Translations under genes and position numbers: made by a program
In this document: positions 52,341-60,253 of the stretch, one piece after another
Layout of the letters: each line of letters begins with the position of its first letter
How positions within the stretch are numbered: the stretch's first letter is position 1
Notes under the pieces: generated by a model
Told to the model about the DNA's origin: nothing
Seen by the model: the letters and a program-made list of their open reading frames with translations, nothing else
Database searches by the model: none
Origin: Bacteroidia bacterium
GTDB lineage: Bacteria > Bacteroidota > Bacteroidia > Chitinophagales > Chitinophagaceae
DNA length: 64,000 nt
NCBI GenBank assembly: GCA_030426665.1
Contig: JAUHYD010000005.1
Location: forward strand, 62,001-126,000
Reading direction: 5' to 3'

Positions 52341-54364
52341 TAGTACATCTTCATCCCCCCCTTACCTTTCACCTCTACCTCACCCCTATACGCACAAGTA
52401 ATTTTACCCTTCACCAGTTCATACGTAGTCTGGCTGATATTTATTTTTCCTGCTTCGCTGTTCTGCTCCATTCGTGCTGCAGTGTTTACGGTATCGCCCC
52501 ATATATCGTAGGCAAACTTCTTTACACCTACTACCCCTGCTACCACACTGCCGCTATGTATGCCTACACGCACCTCAAAAGTCCGCTCGCTACCCAGCTT
52601 CGCTAAGCGGTCGGTCATGAACTCGGTTATTTCCTTAGCCGCGCTTACTACATGCAGTGCATGCTCCGGGTCTGCAGCCGGCAGCCCTGCCACCGCCAGA
52701 TAGGCATCACCAATTGTCTTTATCTTTTCGATGTTGTATTGCTCTGATATTTCATCAAACTTTTTGAAGCAAGTGTGTAACTCATCTATCAGGGCCTGCG
52801 GGCTCATGCTTTCACTTGCCTGTGTGAAGTTGACAAAGTCGGTAAACAGAACCGTGACATCATCATAGTGCCTGGCAGACGTAATGCCCTTCGCTTTCAA
52901 CTCCTCAGCTACCGTTTCCGGCAGTATATTGAGCAGTAGCCCGTCCGACTTCTTCCGCTCCGCTTCCGACTTCCGTCGCTCCTTGAAAACGAAGAACGAA
53001 AAGCCTCCCAACAGTAGCACACCTGCAATACCTGCATAGGTGTAGCTCTTTTGCTTTTTCAAATTAATCCTCGCTATTTTTTGATGTTCGGCAACTTTCA
53101 GACTATCAGTCAGGCGCTGACGGTCATAGTCATTCTTCATGCTCATTCTGAGAATTTCTTCCTTATTTTCTTGAGAATACAGCGAGTCCTTGGTGGCATG
53201 GAAATGCTCTGATGCTTCAAACGCATTCTTGTAGTCGCCTTTTAATTTATATGCTTCGGAAAGTGCTTTATTACAAGGCACAAGGTCCACAGGTCTGTTA
53301 AGTTCTCCCATCAACACAACTGCTTTCTGCAAAATATCTATCGCCTCGCTCAGTAACGCACGCTTACCCTCCGGCAAGCGAAAACCGGGAACCAATTCGC
53401 TTATTGAAGTGTTATAATCATGTTCCATAGCACTCAAATCCTGAATCGACGCTCCCTCCTCAGCCATATGAACATACAAAGCACCAAGGTTGCCCAGAGC
53501 ATACGCTTCTTCACTCCTGAAGCCCCCTTCTCGTGCCATCTTCATCGACGCCATCATATAACTGGCAGCTGCCCCATACCGTTTCAATTCCCGATAAACC
53601 ATACCTATTCTAACAGCGACATGTACCGCCCCAATACCATCACTATTTTCTTTAAATAGAATGTAGGAATTCTGATAGTATTCTAATGCTTTTTCATAAT
53701 CAGCCATTCCCTCGAAATAAACAATTCCAATATTGAGATTGTTGGTAGCTTCGCTATGCTTGTTCCCTATCTTTTTGTTCAATTCCAACACTTTCAAATA
53801 AAATTCTAAGGCCTTATCATAGTCATACATATAGAAATATATATTACCTGTGTTTCCGATTGCTTTACTCAACACTTCTTCATATTCCGGTATAGACGGA
53901 GCGTTTTGTACTTTTAAAAAAAACTCAAGAGCCTTCGGGTAATCCCCGGTAGATAAATGTACCCTCCCGATATTATTATACAATTCAAGTACTTTAAGTT
54001 CCTCCCCCAGAGCTCGGTACACACTTATCGCACTATCAAAATACTTTAGCGCAAACGCATAGTCGCCCATCAGCAGACAGTTCATACCCAAACTGTTTTT
54101 AGACAACGCCTTACCTTTCTTCCACCCTAGCCGCTCAGACAATTCCACACCTTGCCGCCCATACACCAGTCCTTCCTTCGGATTCGAAAAGCCAAAGGAC
54201 TCACACACCTTATTTAATAATTTTACCTTATTCGTATCTTCCTTCACATTCCCCAATTCGCTAATAAGCGAATCCGTTAGCAATTGCCCTTGCAACTGTG
54301 CGTCAGCTGTAACAATACTCATGCAAAGCAGGGCCGAAAGCACCCACCTGATAAATGTCCCCAT
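52316..54364 (-). CDS. TPR-sensor membrane adenylate cyclase, array copy 7
   Basis: First gene of the array in transcription order. Start 54364 is chosen because a signal peptide begins there (MGTFIRWVLSALLCMSIVTA, cleaved after DAQ); the frame opens 31 codons earlier with an extra hydrophobic stretch. The product has 682 residues. TPR units are distinct (TGDYPKALEFFLKVQNAPSI, MADYEKALEYYQNSYILFKE), then comes the shared membrane helix and transducer. The cyclase domain (about 499-677) keeps Asp509, Lys549, Asp553, Asp620, Asn627 and Arg631. After the common end MKMYY(L)S five extra residues TGTPA follow, encoded by a GC-rich patch. The gene is divergent from the barrel gene at 54522, with 157 bases between the two starts; no full promoter match was found on this strand. 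Confidence 0.9.
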   Translation of the reverse strand: MGTFIRWVLSALLCMSIVTADAQLQGQLLTDSLISELGNVKEDTNKVKLLNKVCESFGFSNPKEGLVYGRQGVELSERLGWKKGKALSKNSLGMNCLLMGDYAFALKYFDSAISVYRALGEELKVLELYNNIGRVHLSTGDYPKALEFFLKVQNAPSIPEYEEVLSKAIGNTGNIYFYMYDYDKALEFYLKVLELNKKIGNKHSEATNNLNIGIVYFEGMADYEKALEYYQNSYILFKENSDGIGAVHVAVRIGMVYRELKRYGAAASYMMASMKMAREGGFRSEEAYALGNLGALYVHMAEEGASIQDLSAMEHDYNTSISELVPGFRLPEGKRALLSEAIDILQKAVVLMGELNRPVDLVPCNKALSEAYKLKGDYKNAFEASEHFHATKDSLYSQENKEEILRMSMKNDYDRQRLTDSLKVAEHQKIARINLKKQKSYTYAGIAGVLLLGGFSFFVFKERRKSEAERKKSDGLLLNILPETVAEELKAKGITSARHYDDVTVLFTDFVNFTQASESMSPQALIDELHTCFKKFDEISEQYNIEKIKTIGDAYLAVAGLPAADPEHALHVVSAAKEITEFMTDRLAKLGSERTFEVRVGIHSGSVVAGVVGVKKFAYDIWGDTVNTAARMEQNSEAGKINISQTTYELVKGKITCAYRGEVEVKGKGGMKMYYLSTGTPA

Positions 54365-54496
54365 ATATTTCGTTTGAAAACAATATACTGTAAATAAGCC
54401 TAAAATGAGAATATTGATCGTAAAACTGCCTATTGATTGAGTCTGTACCACTACCATCCATTTTCAGTTTTAACAATTTTTCCATTATGCAGCTAC

Positions 54497-54504
54497 TATA
54501 TTTG
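54497..54504 (+). promoter_or_regulatory. -7 promoter box of the barrel gene at 54522
   Basis: TATATTTG matches TANNTTTG, with TTTT rather than TTTG 19 bases upstream. The transcript would begin near 54510, leaving a leader of about 12 bases. Confidence 0.5.
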
Positions 54505-54521
54505 CCATCTAATACTCATTC

Positions 54522-55241
54522 ATGAAAAATTTCATAGTTATTGCCGTGCTTCTGTTCACTTCCGGATTTCAAGTATTGGCGCAAGAAGACAAGGTAAATG
54601 ACAACGCCATACCTTCATCTGTTGTTAAGCCGTCAAGAGATTTTCTCATGATGCAATTTGGCTATACCAACTGGGTGAATAAACCGGATACGGTCAGCAC
54701 AGCTAAATTCGCATATACTTACAATGTTTATCTGTGTTACGACTTCCCTATTAAGAAGAGCAAGTTTAGTTTTGCTGCCGGTTTGGGTTTAAGTACAACA
54801 TCTGTTTACCTCAAAGACCAGACCCTTTCCGTAACTGATACAGGAGCGCTCGGCTTCTCTGCCAGATTTCTTCCGGACAGCATGACCACCGATTACAAAC
54901 GCTACAAATTCAACACCGCTTATCTGCAGGCACCATTCGAGTTGCGATTCTTCAGTAACACCAGCAACAGAAATAAAGGCTTTAAAGCTGCTATTGGCGT
55001 TCAGGTTGGAACACTGTTGGGCGGACATACAAAAGGTTTGCTATCCGTAAACGGAACAAATGTCAAAGAAAAACAAAACACAAAACGATACCTAAGCCCC
55101 TGGAACTTTGCAGGAACAGCTCGGGTAGGTTGGGGCAACTTCGCAATATTCGGTTCTTACAATATCACCAACGTGTTCAAAGATAATGCCGGGCCGACAC
55201 TTACACCATTAACGCTCGGTATTTGCGTCACCGGACTTTAA
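54522..55241 (+). CDS. Exported beta-barrel-like protein of unknown function
   Basis: A 239-residue protein with a clear signal peptide (MKNFIVIAVLLFTSGFQVLA then Q). The mature part has alternating strands with aromatic ends (DFLMMQFGYTNWVNKPD, AYTYNVYLCYDFPIKKSKFS, FAAGLGLSTTSVYLKDQTLS, YLQAPFELRFFSNTSNRNKG, AAIGVQVGTLLGGHTKGLLS, GWGNFAIFGSYNITNVFKD), consistent with an outer-membrane barrel of the PorT/OMP_b-brl_2 type. It is divergent from the adenylate cyclase array and stands alone on its strand; whether it has any link with the array is unknown. Confidence 0.8.
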   Translation: MKNFIVIAVLLFTSGFQVLAQEDKVNDNAIPSSVVKPSRDFLMMQFGYTNWVNKPDTVSTAKFAYTYNVYLCYDFPIKKSKFSFAAGLGLSTTSVYLKDQTLSVTDTGALGFSARFLPDSMTTDYKRYKFNTAYLQAPFELRFFSNTSNRNKGFKAAIGVQVGTLLGGHTKGLLSVNGTNVKEKQNTKRYLSPWNFAGTARVGWGNFAIFGSYNITNVFKDNAGPTLTPLTLGICVTGL

Positions 55242-55566
55242 GTAACAGCCGTACGGATTTCCTTCTCGTGAGCTGTTCGTTCTCTAAGTAATAAAGATTT
55301 GGGGGATAGTTCAAGTTGTAGCGCTGGCAAAAAAAAAGAAGGGAGTATCTCGACAGACACCCCCTCGGAAACTTAATTTTATCGGGCATTTCTGGGTCCC
55401 ATTAAATTTCCATCAAACACACACTATTCAGAAATGCAATTAAGTATGTCCAAAAACCATACCACAATTTGCATTATCGACTGAATACATAGCTAATAAT
55501 ATCATAAAATCTGTTGGTGAAAATGAAACATACTGTGTAGGGTGAGAATTTGATTAAATTTGCACC
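55242..55566. other. Intergenic region between the barrel gene and gpmI
   Basis: About 325 bases without a credible gene. A weak hairpin with bulges (GGG/CCC, GT/AC and TCT/AGA pairs around a CGAC loop, about 55342-55365) lies after an A-rich run and may end the barrel transcript. The right end holds the gpmI promoter box. Confidence 0.4.
55555..55562 (+). promoter_or_regulatory. -7 promoter box of gpmI, close to the start codon
   Basis: TAAATTTG matches TANNTTTG and ends five bases before the ATG at 55567. With the usual spacing the transcript would start at or next to the A of the ATG, giving a leaderless message. No -33 TTTG is present. Confidence 0.45.
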
Positions 55567-57093
55567 ATGTCACGTAAAGCAATGCTCATCATTATGGATG
55601 GCTGGGGACATGGCAATGTGCCATCTGCCGATGCTATCGCCAACGCAAATGTACCCTTTGTAAAATCGCTATATAGCCAATACCCCAACACCGAATTGAT
55701 TACCTGTGGCGAAGCCGTAGGTTTGCCCGAAGGGCAAATGGGGAACTCAGAGGTTGGACACCTGAATATTGGTGCCGGTCGCATCGTGTATCAGGAGCTG
55801 CAACGTATTAACGTGGCTTTCCGTGACGGAGAGGCAGCCGAAAGTCCAGTGCTTAAAGCAGCATTTGATGCCGCAAAAGCACAAGGCAGTACACTGCATT
55901 TAATGGGTCTGGTAAGTGACGGTGGGGTTCATAGCCATATAAGTCACTTAGAGCAATTGTGCACCCTCGCCCGCCAGCACAATGTACCGGACGTGGCCGT
56001 GCATGCTTTTACCGACGGCAGAGACTGCGACCCCAAAAGCGGACTTGGCTTTATGGAACGACTGCAAAAACACCTGAATGAAACTTGTTGCAAACTGGCT
56101 ACCGTTACGGGACGTTTCTACGCAATGGATAGAGACAAACGCTGGGAAAGGGTAAAAGTGGCGTATGATGCCATGGTACACGGTACCGGCACACACACCT
56201 CCGATGCCATCGCGGCTATTACCGCATCCTATGAGGCTGATGTAACTGATGAATTTATCAAACCAATTATTGTTTGTGATAAGAACGGACAACCTAATGG
56301 AATCATTAAAGATGGCGACGTAGTTATCTGCTTCAACTTCCGTACCGACCGTTGCAGAGAGATAACCATTGCACTTACACAGGAGATGCACCACGAGCAG
56401 AATATACACCCACTGTCGTTGCACTATGTCACAATGACAGAATATGACAAGAGCTACAAGAATGTGAAAGTATTATTCGAGAATAAAAATCTTGTCAATA
56501 CAATGGGCGAGGTGCTGGAGCACAACCATAAAACACAAATTCGCATAGCCGAAACCGAAAAATACCCCCACGTTACATTTTTCTTCTCAGGTGGCAGAGA
56601 GCAACCTTTTGAGGGAGAACGACGAATAATGAAACCATCGCCGCGTGACGTACCTACCTATGATCTTGCACCGGAAATGAGTGCCAAAGACCTAACAGAA
56701 GCGATACTTCCGGAAATAGCTGCAAAAAGTGCCGATTTTATCTGCCTCAACTTTGCCAATACAGACATGGTAGGGCATACAGGCGTATGGGAAGCTGTAA
56801 TCAAAGCTGCAGAAACCGTAGATGGTTGTGTAAGCAGGATTGTACCCGCGGCATTAGAAAACGGATATGCCGTATTCCTTACTGCCGACCACGGCAATGC
56901 TGACTATCTTATAAATGAGGATGGCACACCCAACACTGCGCATACCCTAAACCCTGTGCCGCTGTTCCTCATCTCAAACGAGTATAAAGGAACACTGAAA
57001 CCGGGCAAGCTTGGAGATTTGGCTCCGACCATACTTACCTATATGGGCGTACCCGTTCCTAAGGAAATGACAGGCGACATACTAACCGATTAA
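55567..57093 (+). CDS. gpmI: 2,3-bisphosphoglycerate-independent phosphoglycerate mutase
   Basis: Glycolytic and gluconeogenic enzyme that interconverts 3- and 2-phosphoglycerate using two manganese ions and a phosphoserine intermediate. The 508-residue length is normal. MLIIMDGWGHGNVPSADAIA carries the first metal-binding Asp, EGQMGNSEVGHLNIGAGR the catalytic Ser, HAFTDGRDCDPKSG and TVTGRFYAMDRDKRWERVK the substrate-binding part, and LNFANTDMVGHTGVWEAVIK plus FLTADHGNADYL the remaining metal ligands. The alkaline-phosphatase-like and phosphotransferase domains are both complete. It is followed on the same strand after 52 bases by a zinc-finger gene. Confidence 0.96.
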   Translation: MSRKAMLIIMDGWGHGNVPSADAIANANVPFVKSLYSQYPNTELITCGEAVGLPEGQMGNSEVGHLNIGAGRIVYQELQRINVAFRDGEAAESPVLKAAFDAAKAQGSTLHLMGLVSDGGVHSHISHLEQLCTLARQHNVPDVAVHAFTDGRDCDPKSGLGFMERLQKHLNETCCKLATVTGRFYAMDRDKRWERVKVAYDAMVHGTGTHTSDAIAAITASYEADVTDEFIKPIIVCDKNGQPNGIIKDGDVVICFNFRTDRCREITIALTQEMHHEQNIHPLSLHYVTMTEYDKSYKNVKVLFENKNLVNTMGEVLEHNHKTQIRIAETEKYPHVTFFFSGGREQPFEGERRIMKPSPRDVPTYDLAPEMSAKDLTEAILPEIAAKSADFICLNFANTDMVGHTGVWEAVIKAAETVDGCVSRIVPAALENGYAVFLTADHGNADYLINEDGTPNTAHTLNPVPLFLISNEYKGTLKPGKLGDLAPTILTYMGVPVPKEMTGDILTD

Positions 57094-57145
57094 CAATTAG
57101 CCGTATTTGAAGCGTCAGGTGAGTTCTTTTGCCTAAATTTATCTG

Positions 57146-57478
57146 ATGGAGCAACTCAGCAACGACCAAATCAGAGAGCGCATTCTGAAAGAAATCAGCA
57201 AGACAGAGCGTATCATAGAAGAGTATAAGGAGATGACAAAACCGGTAGCTCCGGAAAATGCAATCGGCAGATTGTCACGAATGGACGCTATCAACAATAA
57301 AGCCGTCACCGAGTCTGCACTGCGCCAGGCAGAAGACAAGCTCAATAAACTAAAATTTGTACTCACCAAGGTTGGGCAACCTGAGTTTGGTATCTGTAAA
57401 AAATGCGGTCAGCCTATACCGGTTGGTAGAATATTACTGATGCCGCAGAGTTTCTTCTGCGTTAAATGTGCCAGCTAA
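57146..57478 (+). CDS. TraR/DksA-type zinc-finger protein
   Basis: A 110-residue protein with an N-terminal helical hairpin (about residues 1-78, EQLSNDQIRERILKEISKTE and ESALRQAEDKLNKLKFVLTK) and a C-terminal C4 zinc finger: FGICKKCGQPIPVGRILLMP then FFCVKC, with two Cys-x2-Cys pairs. This is the layout of DksA-like proteins that enter the secondary channel of RNA polymerase. The acidic DxxDxA tip of true DksA is not seen (AINNKAVTESA in that region, preceded by MDAINN), so it may be a DksA-like protein without ppGpp synergy. A -7-like element TAAATTTA (57134-57141) ends four bases before the ATG, so this gene too may have a leaderless transcript. Confidence 0.88.
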   Translation: MEQLSNDQIRERILKEISKTERIIEEYKEMTKPVAPENAIGRLSRMDAINNKAVTESALRQAEDKLNKLKFVLTKVGQPEFGICKKCGQPIPVGRILLMPQSFFCVKCAS

Positions 57479-57496
57479 GATAGTTTCATCATACCT

Positions 57497-57537
57497 CCCT
57501 CTCTTTTTGCCTGCCCCGAAACAATCGGGGGAGAGGG
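57497..57537. terminator. Two-part hairpin between convergent genes
   Basis: CCCCGA (57514-57519) pairs with TCGGGG (57525-57530) around AACAA, and CCCTCTC (57497-57503) pairs with GAGAGGG (57531-57537) outside it. It separates the zinc-finger gene from the convergent SulP gene. The sequence also resembles a dispersed intergenic repeat. Confidence 0.5.
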
Positions 57538-57554
57538 CTGGGGAGAGGCCTCTA

Positions 57555-59096
57555 CTATACTTTGTCGGTCGCAACTATGTATGCAGGGTCTTCAATGATG
57601 TTTACATCAATTATATCCTCCGCATCTTTTAGCAGCTTCCTGCAATCGGCACTCAAGTGACGCAGGTGAATTTTCTTGCCGGCTTTATGATATCGCTCCG
57701 TTATCTTGTTAAGTGCTTCAATGCCCGACATGTCTGCAACCCTGCTTTCCCTAAAGTCTATAATCACTTCAGCGGGGTCTTGCTGCACATCAAACTTCTC
57801 GCTGAATGCACTTACGGAGCCAAAAAACAGTGGTCCGAATATCTCGTAATGCTTTATACCATCATCATCAGTATACTTTCTTGCACGAATACGTTTTGCA
57901 TTCTCCCACGCAAACACCAATGCTGCTATTATCACCCCTATCAATACCGCCAACGCAAGATTGTGGAGAAATACAGTCACTAATGCTACTACTGCAATCA
58001 CCAATACATCGTGCAATGGCATCTTCCCAAATGTTCGCAGGCTCGCCCACTCAAAAGTACCTATAGATACCATTACCATTACCCCGGTCAGGGCAGCCAT
58101 TGGCAGCCTTTCTATCAGTTCTGCCCCGAACATGATAAACACGAGCAACATTACCGATGCGACAATGCCGGACAGCCTTGCCCTAGCACCCGACGAAATA
58201 TTTATCAGACTTTGACCAATCATGGCGCAACCACCCATACCAAAGAAGAAACCGGAAGTCATGTTAGCAAGACCCTGAGCGATACTTTCTTTGTTGCCTC
58301 GCCCCCTTGTAGAGGTTATCTCATCTATCAGGTTTAATGTTAGCAGACTCTCTATCAACCCCACACCCGCTACTACCAGCGCATACGGAAAAATCACTTT
58401 CAGCATCTCCAGGTCAAACGGCACATCCGGCAGGTGAAACGGAGGGAATCCACCCTTCACCGAAGCTATATCGCCAACAGTCTTTGTATCTATGCCTACA
58501 CCTATCACAATAGATGACACCACGATTATTGCTGCCAGCGATGCCGGAAACGCCTTGGTGATTTTCGGTAGCCCCCAAATAATTAGCATCGTCAGCAACA
58601 CAAGCCCCAGCATCAGATACAGCTTATCACCGGTCAGCCAGTGCTCCACTCCGGTACCATCTGTGGTCTTAAACTGAGCAAGCTGCGCCATAAATATCAC
58701 AATCGCCAGTCCGTTTACAAACCCATACATCACCGATTGTGGCACTAACCGAATGAACTTACCTAATCTCAATAGACCGGCGGTCATCTGCAAAATACCG
58801 GCAAGTATCACCGTGGCGAAAACGTACTCCTGCCCGTGCGACTTTACTAAAGAAGCAATAACCACCGCCACCGCTCCCGTAGCTCCGGATATCATGCCAG
58901 GTCTGCCACCCAGAATAGACGTAACAAATCCCATTACAAATGCAGCATATAGCCCTATCAAGGGTGACAATCCGGCAATTAACGAGAAGGCGACTGCCTC
59001 CGGAATAAGCGCAAGTGCCACAGTAAGACCTGACAGCACCTCTGTTTTATAGTCTACTTTTTGTTTAAAATTGAATAACTGTATATATGCTTTCAT
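57555..59096 (-). CDS. SulP-family anion transporter with STAS domain
   Basis: A 513-residue SLC26/SulP transporter of the inner membrane. VLSGLTVALALIPEAVAFSL is the conserved first-helix motif and GGRPGMISGATGAVAVVIAS the third-helix anion-binding segment; about 12-14 hydrophobic segments follow to residue 390. The C-terminal cytoplasmic STAS domain (about 415-505) shows VIIDFRESRVADMSGIEALN KI-type core strands. Family members carry sulfate, bicarbonate or dicarboxylates; the sequence does not decide which, and no carbonic anhydrase or sulfur gene is adjacent. It is convergent with the zinc-finger gene and has no obvious promoter match. Confidence 0.9.
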   Translation of the reverse strand: MKAYIQLFNFKQKVDYKTEVLSGLTVALALIPEAVAFSLIAGLSPLIGLYAAFVMGFVTSILGGRPGMISGATGAVAVVIASLVKSHGQEYVFATVILAGILQMTAGLLRLGKFIRLVPQSVMYGFVNGLAIVIFMAQLAQFKTTDGTGVEHWLTGDKLYLMLGLVLLTMLIIWGLPKITKAFPASLAAIIVVSSIVIGVGIDTKTVGDIASVKGGFPPFHLPDVPFDLEMLKVIFPYALVVAGVGLIESLLTLNLIDEITSTRGRGNKESIAQGLANMTSGFFFGMGGCAMIGQSLINISSGARARLSGIVASVMLLVFIMFGAELIERLPMAALTGVMVMVSIGTFEWASLRTFGKMPLHDVLVIAVVALVTVFLHNLALAVLIGVIIAALVFAWENAKRIRARKYTDDDGIKHYEIFGPLFFGSVSAFSEKFDVQQDPAEVIIDFRESRVADMSGIEALNKITERYHKAGKKIHLRHLSADCRKLLKDAEDIIDVNIIEDPAYIVATDKV

Positions 59097-59296
59097 GGAA
59101 TGATACCCTGAATAAAATTTAAAAAAGAAAAATTGCCGTTTTGCAAGGGAGAAAGTACTATTAATCAGGTTTTAAAAACCAAACACGGCCAATACACTAT
59201 AATTTTTTGCCATAAATTGGCGCAAAAGTAGCCTTTCAGGCTTTCTTTACCAAAAGCGAATACGGGAATTGGGCATTTGCCGGCAGTAACGAACAA

Positions 59297-59995
59297 CTAA
59301 AACACTTCCATCAGCTCTTCCAAATGAGCAATCTCATAAGTAGGCTTTCGCTCATGAACCACTTTGTGAGGATTGTAATACACAGAATCCCATCCGGCAT
59401 TAATAGCACCAAAAATATCTATATCTACCGCATCACCTATCATAATACTGTCCTCAACCCTAGCCCCCGATACATTCAAAGCATAATCGAATATGTCTTT
59501 ATTAGGTTTGACACTATTACTGCATTCAGAGGTAATGAGGTGTTTAAAGTATCGGGCAATACCGGAATATTGCAATTTCATCCGCTGAGTAGTCTCAAAG
59601 CCATTGGTAATAAGGTGAAGTTCGTACCGCTCGCTGCAATAGTCGAGCAGTTCTTTAGCATGGGGTACCAGACGTGCCTGCGTAGGCAACATCTCCAAAA
59701 ATGCTGTGCCAAGCTCATGAGCCAGGGTAGTATCTGCAATTTTGAAATCAAGCAGCATAAGCCACATGCGCTTCCATCTCAACTCATCTCTTTTTATATA
59801 CCCTTTCCTGTAGCGTGCCCACAATTTGTCGTTGTGCGCATTGTAAGAACTAAAAAGTCCATCGAAATCTGGTATACCTCTCTCACTTAACTTAAATTCA
59901 TCATATAACGAACGCAACGTTACTTCAGAATTTTTGTCAAAATCCCACAATGTATGGTCGAGGTCAAAAAAGAGATGTTTATATGTTTTTGTCAT
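59297..59995 (-). CDS. HAD-superfamily phosphatase, YjjG-like
   Basis: Cytoplasmic HAD hydrolase, probably a nucleotide or house-cleaning phosphatase similar to YjjG, which removes phosphate from non-canonical pyrimidine nucleotides. Start 59995 is chosen (MTKTYKHLFFDLDHTLWDFD); 24 extra codons upstream have no homologous character and lie across the promoter box. HAD motifs: DLDHTLWDF with the nucleophile Asp, LITNGFETTQ (motif II Thr), SVKPNKDIFDYAL (motif III Lys) and IMIGDAVDIDIFGAINAGWD (motif IV acids). The cap (about residues 20-110) is helical, as in YjjG. It is monocistronic. Confidence 0.9.
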   Translation of the reverse strand: MTKTYKHLFFDLDHTLWDFDKNSEVTLRSLYDEFKLSERGIPDFDGLFSSYNAHNDKLWARYRKGYIKRDELRWKRMWLMLLDFKIADTTLAHELGTAFLEMLPTQARLVPHAKELLDYCSERYELHLITNGFETTQRMKLQYSGIARYFKHLITSECSNSVKPNKDIFDYALNVSGARVEDSIMIGDAVDIDIFGAINAGWDSVYYNPHKVVHERKPTYEIAHLEELMEVF

Positions 59996-60023
59996 AAAAA
60001 GCGGTGTCGGTATGGAAACAGTG

Positions 60024-60031
60024 CAAAAGTA
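60024..60031 (-). promoter_or_regulatory. -7 promoter box of the HAD phosphatase gene
   Basis: Reverse strand TACTTTTG matches TANNTTTG. The transcript would start near 60018, 23 bases before the ATG at 59995, supporting that start over the longer frame. Confidence 0.45.
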
Positions 60032-60196
60032 AAGCAAATTCAGGCACCCTTCGGGCTGAGAGAACAATCATTTCCATCTGAACATTTACTGATATTTTCG
60101 CATACAAACTGGGCAATAAACAGCAGTAATAAGTTATACATTTTTAAATACAATCAATATTCTATTAATAACTGTATAAAATCTCATTTTTTCCCA

Positions 60197-60204
60197 TAAA
60201 TTTG
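60197..60204 (+). promoter_or_regulatory. -7 promoter box of the PpiD-like gene
   Basis: TAAATTTG matches TANNTTTG. It predicts a transcript start near 60210 and a leader of about 44 bases. The -33 position has no TTTG. Confidence 0.45.
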
Positions 60205-60253
60205 CCGTCCCTAACAAAATACTTAGCATAATTATACACAATACAAACCTACA

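Noticed and set aside
38954-54364. Regularly spaced repeats in the cyclase array as a CRISPR or phage-like element
   Set aside because: The repetition comes from paralogous coding sequence about 2.2 kb long; there are no short direct repeats with unique spacers and no cas genes.
38954-54364. Guanylate rather than adenylate cyclase activity for the array
   Set aside because: The purine-selecting pair is Lys and Asp in all seven copies, as in adenylate cyclases, not Glu and Cys.
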